A stretch of DNA of 14,548 nucleotides from Clostridia bacterium (GTDB lineage: Bacteria > Bacillota > Clostridia > Oscillospirales > CAG-272), in NCBI GenBank assembly GCA_017452565.1, contig JAFTMF010000112.1, forward strand, positions 1 through 14,548, read 5' to 3'. A model generated the notes under the pieces. The model was not told the DNA's origin, searched no databases, and saw only the letters and a program-made list of their open reading frames with translations. Shown here piece after piece: positions 6,872-12,151 of this stretch. The position numbers were made by a program, and so were the translations under genes. How positions within the stretch are numbered: the stretch's first letter is position 1; each line of letters begins with the position of its first letter.

Positions 6872-8236
6872 TTATGTTCTGTCAGAAAGCGGGCAGTAAT
6901 CCACCTCGTCGATGACGCTCATATAGGCGGGACGGATGATCTTGCCGCCGCTGATGAGCTCCTCCAGACGGTGTGCGCTCCAACCGGCCACACGGGCGGT
7001 AGCGAAGAGGGGAGTGAAGAGCTCCATAGGAAGACCCAGCATCCGATAGGCAAAGCCGCTGTAGAAGTCCACGTTGGCGCTGACCGGCTTTAATAGCTTG
7101 CGCTCTCTTGCCATAATCTTGGGGGCCATTTCCTCCACCTTTTCGTAGAGGGCGAACTCCTTCTGATAGCCCAGCTCCTCGGACAGCTCACGAACGTACT
7201 GCTTTAAGAGTCGGCAACGGGGGTCGGAGATGGTGTAAACGGCGTGACCCATACCGTAAATCAGACCGGCACGGTCAAAAGCCTTCTTGCGAAGAAGATT
7301 GGTGAGGTACTCCTCGATCTGCTCGTCATCGGTCCAATCGGCAACACTCCGCTTGAGATCGTCAAACATCTGAACTACCTTGATGTTGGCACCGCCGTGC
7401 TTGGGGCCTTTCAGGGAGCAGAGAGCGGCCGCCATTGCAGAATAGGTGTCGGTACCCGAGGAGGTAACCACGTGCATGGTAAAGGTGGAGTTGTTACCGC
7501 CGCCGTGCTCGGCGTGGAGAGTCAGCGCCGCATCCAGCAGCTGTGCTTCCAGATGGGTGTACTTGCCGCTGGGACGGAGCATATAGAGAATGTTCTCAGC
7601 GATAGACAGATTTTCCTTGGGAGGCGCAATATACAGAGGCTTATCCAGTCGATAGTGACGGAAAGCGTGATAGCTGTAAACCGCCAGCAGAGGAGTCACC
7701 GAGATCAGATCAATACACTGACGGGTAACGTTCTCCACGGAGGTGTCCATAGCCCGCTTGTCGTAAGAGGAGAGAGTCATAATGCAGCGCACCAGCGAGC
7801 TCATAATGTCGGCAGTAGGCACTTTCATAACGACGTCACGGACGAAGTTCTTGGGCAGTCTGCGCTGAGTGGCCAGAATATCGGAGAAAGAGGACAGCTC
7901 CTCCTCGTTGGGGAGCTTGCCGAAGAGCAGGAGGAAGATGGTTTCCTCGAAGCCGTAGCGGCTGTCACGGCGAGCGCCGTTGATCAGATCGTTCACGTTG
8001 ACGCCGCGATAGTAGAGACGGCCGTCGGCAGGTACCAGTTTGCCGTCCACCTCTTTGTTTTGCAGGACGGTGGAGATCTTGGTCAGGCCGGTGAGAACGC
8101 CTTTACCTTCTTTGTCACGAAGGCCGCGTTTTACGTCATATTTAGGATAAAGGGAAGAGTCGATGGTGGAATTTTCCTGACAAAGCTCGGCCAGCCGTGC
8201 CAGTTCCAGAGACAATTCGCTTGCACTTTTTTTCAT
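6872..8236 (-). CDS. Citrate synthase (citrate/2-methylcitrate synthase type)
   Basis: This 454-residue enzyme condenses oxaloacetate with acetyl-CoA. The three catalytic signatures are present: HAEHGGGNNST with His244, GPKHGGAN with His280, and GMGHAVYTISDPR with His331; the catalytic Asp is at about 390 in ANVDFYSG. It is the longer clostridial form with an N-terminal extension before the YRG segment (residues 76-78). I choose ATG at 8236: GAGG lies 11 bases upstream and a consensus promoter at 8305-8277 lies between it and the alternative ATG at 8311, which would be upstream of the transcript start. No other TCA-cycle genes are adjacent, so it probably feeds glutamate synthesis in an incomplete cycle. 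Whether it also uses propionyl-CoA cannot be decided here. Confidence 0.94.
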   Translation of the reverse strand: MKKSASELSLELARLAELCQENSTIDSSLYPKYDVKRGLRDKEGKGVLTGLTKISTVLQNKEVDGKLVPADGRLYYRGVNVNDLINGARRDSRYGFEETIFLLLFGKLPNEEELSSFSDILATQRRLPKNFVRDVVMKVPTADIMSSLVRCIMTLSSYDKRAMDTSVENVTRQCIDLISVTPLLAVYSYHAFRHYRLDKPLYIAPPKENLSIAENILYMLRPSGKYTHLEAQLLDAALTLHAEHGGGNNSTFTMHVVTSSGTDTYSAMAAALCSLKGPKHGGANIKVVQMFDDLKRSVADWTDDEQIEEYLTNLLRKKAFDRAGLIYGMGHAVYTISDPRCRLLKQYVRELSEELGYQKEFALYEKVEEMAPKIMARERKLLKPVSANVDFYSGFAYRMLGLPMELFTPLFATARVAGWSAHRLEELISGGKIIRPAYMSVIDEVDYCPLSDRT

Positions 8237-8276
8237 CTTGGGATACGCCTCATTTCGGGAATGAATAGATTGTACT

Positions 8277-8305
8277 ATTATATCATATTCGAACCCAATT
8301 GTAAA
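8277..8305 (-). promoter_or_regulatory. Sigma-A promoter of citrate synthase
   Basis: Minus strand: TTTACA (8305-8300), a 17-base spacer ending TATGA, then TATAAT (8282-8277). This is five of six at -35, perfect at -10, with a TG extension. It lies 40 bases upstream of the chosen start codon. Confidence 0.88.
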
Positions 8306-8355
8306 TGGCAAAACCGATGATTTTCCGAAAAATTTTCCCGATTTGCTATGCAGAA

Positions 8356-9777
8356 TTAACCTTTTTTCGGTTTTTGGGTATTTGGGAGCTTGACACGGAA
8401 GAATTGCCGGAAGAGCACTTTGCGGTCAAAGGGGATCAGGGGATAGAGATAACTGCGGCTGCCGTCCACGGTCTTGTTCAGCCCGATGAGCAGAAGGATG
8501 GTGACAAGTCCCAGCCCAAATCCCCACGCATTGAAGAGCGCAGTGGCGATGAGCAGCAAAATCCGCATAAACTTGAAGGCGTAGCCCAGCTCGAAGGAGG
8601 GCTGAGCGAAGTTGGCCATAGACACGAAGGCCATATATAAAATCACCTCGGGCTCCAGCCAGCCCACCTGAATGGCAAAGTCGCCGAGGATCAATCCTGC
8701 CACCACAGACAGGGAGTTGCCCAGCATATTGGGGGTGTTCAGCGACGCCAGCTTCATCCCGTCGATGGTGAACTCCACCAGAAGCAGCTGGATGAGAATG
8801 GGCAGTTCGGGCTTCTCGGTGAGCTTGATAAACTCCAGCCAAGAGGGAATCCAATCGGGATTGCGAATCAGCAGATACCACAGCGGCGTGAGGAAGAGGG
8901 AGAGCCAGAACACCAACAGTCGCAGAATCCGCAAATAGGTGCCCAGCAGCGGCGGAAAGTAGAAATCGTCGGTTTCCTGCAAAAAGTCCAAAATCCCCAC
9001 GGGGAGCACCATCACCTGGGGGGAGGCATCGCAGAGGATGAGCACCGATCCCTCCAGCAGCATCGCCGCTGCTGCATCGGGACGCTCGGTGTATCGGAAT
9101 TTGGGGAAGGGATTGTACCACTTACGGTGATAGAGGCACTCGGCCAGCGACTCCTGCCCCAGCGAGAGAGCGTCCACACGGATGGAGCAGAGCTTCTCCC
9201 GTATGTTCTTCACGTAACCGGGGTCTGCACGTCCCTCCACAAAGCAGAGGATGAGATTGGTTGGCACACGGTCGCCCACCGCCACCCGTTCGAGGTGGAG
9301 GGCAGGGGTGTTCAGCCGTCGCCGCAGGATGGCGGTGTTCTCCATCAGATGCTCGGTAAAGCCCTCCCTGGAGCCTCGCAGAACCTGATCGTGCTGGGGC
9401 TCGGTGACCCCGCGGGAGGGGAGCGACTTGGTATCGGTGACCAGCAGTTTATCAAATCCATCCACCAGCAGCAGAGAACTGCCTGCCCGTACCTCCGAGG
9501 CGGCGGAGGTGAGATCGTCGGTGAGGGTGAGGTTGCCAACGATGAGACAGCGGGAGGTGTAGGACTCTGCGGTGTCGTTAATCTCCACGGGACAGCCGAG
9601 ATAGGCGGAGAGCATCCGCTCCAAGCTCTCCGATGAGGTCATCGAGGCGGGATAGAAGAGGGTCGCCTGCCGTCTGCCTAAGGTAAGGTTTCGCAGGCGC
9701 AGATCGAAGCATTTTTCGTAGCCGCAATCTCTCTCCAGATAGGATTTGGCGGTTTCATAGTCAGCGGGAAGTTTCAT
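8356..9777 (-). CDS. spoVAF: GerA-family spore protein, SpoVAF-like
   Basis: This 473-residue spore inner-membrane protein has a cytosolic N-terminal half (about 1-270) with RGSREGFTE (134-142) and NTAILRRR, then a membrane half with about five hydrophobic segments. The stretch from TPNMLGNSLSVVAG (348-361) through GDFAIQVGW to FAQPSFELGYAFKFMR (390-405) looks more like SpoVAF than like GerAA nutrient receptors; length fits (B. subtilis 493). SpoVAF works with SpoVA proteins in moving dipicolinic acid and aids germination. The start ATG 9777 has GAGGTG five bases upstream; the longer frame to 9834 lacks a ribosome binding site and its first codon overlaps a candidate promoter. It stands alone here, without spoVA neighbours. 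The SpoVAF-versus-GerA call is from motif memory. Confidence 0.88.
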   Translation of the reverse strand: MKLPADYETAKSYLERDCGYEKCFDLRLRNLTLGRRQATLFYPASMTSSESLERMLSAYLGCPVEINDTAESYTSRCLIVGNLTLTDDLTSAASEVRAGSSLLLVDGFDKLLVTDTKSLPSRGVTEPQHDQVLRGSREGFTEHLMENTAILRRRLNTPALHLERVAVGDRVPTNLILCFVEGRADPGYVKNIREKLCSIRVDALSLGQESLAECLYHRKWYNPFPKFRYTERPDAAAAMLLEGSVLILCDASPQVMVLPVGILDFLQETDDFYFPPLLGTYLRILRLLVFWLSLFLTPLWYLLIRNPDWIPSWLEFIKLTEKPELPILIQLLLVEFTIDGMKLASLNTPNMLGNSLSVVAGLILGDFAIQVGWLEPEVILYMAFVSMANFAQPSFELGYAFKFMRILLLIATALFNAWGFGLGLVTILLLIGLNKTVDGSRSYLYPLIPFDRKVLFRQFFRVKLPNTQKPKKG

Positions 9778-9806
9778 AGGGGCACCTCGGCGAAAAAGAT
9801 TGCAAA

Positions 9807-9836
9807 AAGTATCGGCAAAGTCGCTCCGATCCATTC
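9807..9836 (-). promoter_or_regulatory. Candidate forespore (sigma-G-like) promoter of spoVAF
   Basis: Minus strand: GAATG (9836-9832) fits the sigma-G -35 (GHATR), and after 18 bases GATACTT (9813-9807) matches 5 of 7 positions of CATnnTA-type -10. The ribosome binding site and ATG 9777 follow at a suitable distance. No sigma-A promoter is apparent for this gene. Confidence 0.4.
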
Positions 9837-9864
9837 AAAGGGGCGGAAAATTTACATTTAGGTC

Positions 9865-9893
9865 TTTATTTGCGTGGAAATCTGTGATACAAT
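9865..9893 (+). promoter_or_regulatory. Extended -10 promoter of the LRR protein gene
   Basis: TGATACAAT (9885-9893) is an extended -10 with five of six matches; TTTATT at 9865-9870 is a weak -35 at 17-base spacing. It lies 43 bases before the start codon. Confidence 0.6.
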
Positions 9894-9935
9894 AAGATAA
9901 GATTCCCGATGCATCTTCGAAAGGATGAAACGTAT

Positions 9936-10652
9936 ATGCAAAAAGACGAATTTCGTTATCGTTTACTGTTGACCGTATCGGTCATTGCAATGGCAGTGAT
10001 TATTTTGTTGGTGGTTCTGCGCTTTACCGACAACCGACTGGCAGAGTTTTCCTATTTCACGCTGGAGGACGGCACTGTCACCATCGAGGGTTATTCCGGC
10101 GATCCCACCAAGCTGGAGGTTCCTGCCGAGATTGACGGCAAGCAGGTTGTCTCCATTGCCGAGGGAGCGTTTACCGCACAGACCAAGCTCAAATCCATCA
10201 CCCTCCCCGAGACCGTCACCGAGATCGGCCCCCGTGCCTTTGCCGACTGCAAGAGCCTGAAGTCGATCACCGCACCCGGTGTGACCGTAATTGGCATCGA
10301 GGCATTCCAAAACTGCGACGATCTGAAGGAAGCCACCTTCTCTCCCTCCCTTACCACCATCGGCGACCGTGCCTTCCACAGCTGTGGCAGATTGCAGTCG
10401 CTGGCAGCGCCCGCCACCCTCACCGAGATCGGCACAGATGCTCTGATGGGCTGCGAAAACTTAGCTATGGACGTTTCCGAAAATCCTCTTGCGGCAGAAG
10501 TGGCCGAGCAGTACGGCATTTCCACCGACGGCAGTGACACGGCCCGCGGAATGTGGCTGCGTCTGGGCGGCGTGACTCTCCTGCTGGGCGCCTTCGTAGC
10601 GGTGGTATGGTGGATTCTCAGCAAAAGCCACAAAGCGAAGCAGGGAAGATGA
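9936..10652 (+). CDS. BspA-type leucine-rich-repeat protein with two membrane segments
   Basis: This 238-residue protein has a short charged N-terminus, a membrane segment at about residues 9-29, four or more BspA-like (LRR_5) repeats at about 65-182, a second membrane segment at about 209-228 and a Lys-rich tail. The repeats have the form LKSITLPETVTEIGPRAFADC. With both ends anchored, the repeat region should lie outside the membrane as a loop facing the wall or, in a forespore, the intermembrane space; this is inference. ATG 9936 is chosen because AAAGGA (9920-9925) is ten bases upstream; the in-frame ATG at 9909 lacks one. It is divergent from spoVAF. BspA repeats usually mediate protein binding; no specific partner can be named. 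Confidence 0.87.
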   Translation: MQKDEFRYRLLLTVSVIAMAVIILLVVLRFTDNRLAEFSYFTLEDGTVTIEGYSGDPTKLEVPAEIDGKQVVSIAEGAFTAQTKLKSITLPETVTEIGPRAFADCKSLKSITAPGVTVIGIEAFQNCDDLKEATFSPSLTTIGDRAFHSCGRLQSLAAPATLTEIGTDALMGCENLAMDVSENPLAAEVAEQYGISTDGSDTARGMWLRLGGVTLLLGAFVAVVWWILSKSHKAKQGR

Positions 10653-10696
10653 GCAAAAAATAGTGGAAATTTTTTGAGAAAATTTTGTAAAAGGGC

Positions 10697-10725
10697 TTGA
10701 CAAGCGCCATTGTTTGTGATATTAT
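10697..10725 (+). promoter_or_regulatory. Promoter of tRNA-Arg
   Basis: TTGACA (10697-10702), a 17-base spacer ending TGTGA, and TATTAT (10720-10725): a perfect -35 with an extended -10. It lies 17 bases upstream of the tRNA, as expected for a strong stable-RNA promoter. Confidence 0.9.
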
Positions 10726-10742
10726 ATTTAGGCAATCGATGT

Positions 10743-10818
10743 GCGCCCTTAGCTCAGCGGATAGAGTGCCCGGCTACGAACCGGTAGGTCAGAGGTTCGA
10801 ATCCTCTAGGGCGCGCCA
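10743..10818 (+). tRNA. tRNA-Arg (anticodon ACG)
   Basis: The 76 bases form a cloverleaf: acceptor GCGCCCT (10743-10749) pairs with AGGGCGC (10808-10814), discriminator G, and an encoded CCA at 10816-10818. The anticodon loop CTACGAA (10774-10780) gives ACG at 10776-10778, read as Arg (CGN after A-to-I editing). The T arm contains GGTTCGAATCC. The lowest anticodon-stem pair (10769/10785) is C-T, a small irregularity. It has its own promoter and terminator. Confidence 0.97.
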
Positions 10819-10859
10819 CGAAAAAAGCACCTTTGTCGTAGACAAAGGTGCTTTTTTCG
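10819..10859 (+). terminator. Terminator of tRNA-Arg
   Basis: A perfect 19-bp inverted repeat (10819-10837 with 10841-10859) starts directly after the CCA and ends in a six-T run. Its symmetry means it can also stop transcription coming from the right on the minus strand. Confidence 0.95.
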
Positions 10860-10860
10860 A

Positions 10861-11042
10861 ATGAAGTGCGCCTGCGGCGCATGAAGAAATGAAGCAGGGC
10901 TTCGCCCTATGAAGCGCGCCTCGACGGCGCATGAGTGGGAGCGGGCGCACTTCGCTTCATGTTCCGCGTAGCGGAACACTTCATGCTCGTGAATTGCGAA
11001 GCAATTCGCGAGTACTTCATATCGACGAAGTCGATACTTCAT
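10861..11042. repeat. Array of short hairpins joined by an ATGAAG / ACTTCAT linker
   Basis: At least six hairpins follow each other: 10867-10881 (6-bp stem), 10896-10908 (5 bp), 10916-10930 (5 bp), 10961-10977 (7 bp, loop GTA), 10985-11013 (13 bp with two wobbles, loop GAA) and 11021-11035 (6 bp, loop GAA). The stems differ in sequence, but the joints are constant: ATGAAG at 10861, 10881, 10889 and 10909; GCTTCAT at 10954; ACTTCAT at 10978, 11014 and 11036. Most loops are three bases. The left joints are the complement of the right ones, and longer arms also pair (10863-10872 with 10944-10953; 10909-10916 with 10953-10960). No coding frame makes sense here. It fills the space between the tRNA terminator and the four-helix-bundle gene. 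Confidence 0.85.
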
Positions 11043-11094
11043 TTGTGGTAGATTCGATTCACGCTAAACAATAATTCGGCGGTGGTATGTTAAA

Positions 11095-11448
11095 ATGAGA
11101 AATGATAAACTGTCTGTTCAATCCATGGATTTCGCCGTATCTATCATCAACCTCGTCAAATCTTTGAAGGAACGGCGTGAATCTATCATATCCAATCAAA
11201 TCGGCAGAAGCGGCACGTCTATCGGTGCAAATATCCGTGAAGCGCAGTATGCGCACGGGAAAGCGGATTTTATTGCAAAGCTGCAGATCGCTCTGAAAGA
11301 AGCCAACGAAACCGGATATTGGCTGGAGCTTTTGTATCAGACGAACTATCTCACCGAGGGCGAATATCAATCGCTGGACGCGGCCTGCACGAGCATTCGT
11401 GTGATGCTGGTTTCCTCCATCAATACCGCCAAGAGCAATACCCCATAG
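11095..11448 (+). CDS. Four-helix-bundle protein, 23S rRNA intervening-sequence (IVP/S23, Avd-like) family
   Basis: This 117-residue protein carries the family signature: LRSGTSIGANI-like QIGRSGTSIGANIREA (about 38-53), KADFIAKLQIALKEANET (61-78) and YWLELL. Members form pentameric four-helix bundles with a basic surface; they were first found inside 23S rRNA intervening sequences, and Avd of diversity-generating retroelements is a relative that binds RNA and reverse transcriptase. No rRNA or reverse transcriptase gene is near. The ribosome binding site is weak (GGTGG about ten bases upstream). It lies 52 bases after the hairpin array and ends in TAG before a terminator. A nucleic-acid-binding role linked to the array is inference. 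Confidence 0.92.
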   Translation: MRNDKLSVQSMDFAVSIINLVKSLKERRESIISNQIGRSGTSIGANIREAQYAHGKADFIAKLQIALKEANETGYWLELLYQTNYLTEGEYQSLDAACTSIRVMLVSSINTAKSNTP

Positions 11449-11453
11449 TCCCC

Positions 11454-11480
11454 AAAAAGCCTCTTACCGAGGCTTTTTTT
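11454..11480 (+). terminator. Terminator after the four-helix-bundle gene
   Basis: A 10-bp stem (11454-11463 with 11469-11478) encloses TTACC, and a seven-T run covers 11474-11480. It begins 6 bases after the stop and insulates the next operon. Confidence 0.92.
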
Positions 11481-11492
11481 CTTTTCATTCAC

Positions 11493-11521
11493 TTTACATT
11501 TCACCATTTCTATGATATAAT
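11493..11521 (+). promoter_or_regulatory. Sigma-A promoter of the sigma-factor operon
   Basis: TTTACA (11493-11498), 17 bases ending TATGA, then TATAAT (11516-11521). It is nearly the same core as the citrate synthase promoter. The expected transcript start, near 11528, leaves a leader of about 15 bases before the small ORF at 11544. Confidence 0.9.
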
Positions 11522-11543
11522 CATACTATCTATAAAGGAGAAG

Positions 11544-11573
11544 ATGCCGAGGACGCATCCCGACGAATTATGA
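11544..11573 (+). CDS. Nine-codon leader ORF overlapping the sigma-factor start
   Basis: The only good Shine-Dalgarno sequence in the leader (AAAGGAG, 11534-11540) stands three bases before ATG 11544, not before the sigma gene. The ORF reads MPRTHPDEL and stops at TGA 11571-11573, which overlaps the sigma ATG (11570-11572) as ATGA. The sigma frame has no earlier start codon. The arrangement points to re-initiation: ribosomes load here and pass to the sigma gene. The three-base spacing is shorter than ideal, so expression may be deliberately low. Confidence 0.5.
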   Translation: MPRTHPDEL

Positions 11574-12139
11574 TATTCACCCTATTGATGGCGATTGAGA
11601 GCGAAGAAGAGCGCTCCTTCGTCGAAGAATTATACAACCGATACCACAAAAAGATGCTGGCGATCTGTATGGGCATCCTGAAAAATCAAGCCGATGCGGA
11701 GGACGCCGTCACCGACACTTTCGTGCGGATCATCGACAATCTGGAAAAGTTCACCGAGGTGGAGAAAGACAAGCTCCCCGGACTCATCGCCGTGTGTACG
11801 AAAAACGTGGCGCTGAACGCTTATCAGAAGAAGTCCCGCCAATACGCCCGTGAGACTTCCTCCACCGTGTACGATGACGAGGACGAGGCGGTCACCGTGG
11901 ACTTTGCCGACCCCGATGCAGAGGTAGAGCAGGCTGTGCTGGATGGCGAGTTCATTCAGAAGGTGGCCGAGCTGATCCGCCGTCTGCCCGAAGAACAGCA
12001 GACCGTAGTGGTGCTGAAATATTTCTACCACTACCGCAACGGCGAGATTGCCGATCTCTTGAAACTCAGCCGTAATGCCGCCGATTCCCGACTGTTCCGC
12101 GCCAAGAACAGCCTGCGGAAGATGCTTTCCGAGCTGTAA
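11570..12139 (+). CDS. ECF-type RNA polymerase sigma factor
   Basis: This 189-residue protein has a sigma-70 region 2 (about 15-90) with YNRYHKKMLAICMGILKNQADAEDAVTDTFVRI, typically the core-binding and -10 recognition part (shown here only as the segment around residues 22-54), and a region 4 (about 130-187) with LPEEQQTVVVLKYFYHY and the helix-turn-helix GEIADLLKLSRNAADSRL. An acidic linker (DDEDEAVTVDFADPDAE) joins them. It belongs to the clostridial type that is followed by a DUF4367 protein. Start ATG 11570 gives the usual N-terminus but has no ribosome binding site of its own; see the leader ORF. It is 12 bases upstream of the DUF4367 gene, whose ribosome binding site begins in the stop codon. 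Confidence 0.94.
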   Translation: MIFTLLMAIESEEERSFVEELYNRYHKKMLAICMGILKNQADAEDAVTDTFVRIIDNLEKFTEVEKDKLPGLIAVCTKNVALNAYQKKSRQYARETSSTVYDDEDEAVTVDFADPDAEVEQAVLDGEFIQKVAELIRRLPEEQQTVVVLKYFYHYRNGEIADLLKLSRNAADSRLFRAKNSLRKMLSEL

Positions 12140-12151
12140 GGAGGTGGAAAA

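Noticed and set aside
7244..8320. 358-codon plus-strand frame opposite citrate synthase
   Set aside because: It mirrors the codons of a well-supported enzyme gene and runs across that gene's promoter.
10667..10686. AT-only inverted repeat after the LRR gene as a terminator
   Set aside because: The stem has no G-C pairs next to the loop and would be too weak; I cannot support a terminator there.
10861..11042. CRISPR array
   Set aside because: The repeated part is only 6-7 bases, the intervening pieces are self-complementary hairpins of unequal length, and no cas gene is near.
11319..11573. 84-codon frame spanning the end of the four-helix-bundle gene and the next leader
   Set aside because: It crosses a strong terminator and a promoter; only its last ten codons (from ATG 11544) have a ribosome binding site and are reported as a leader ORF.
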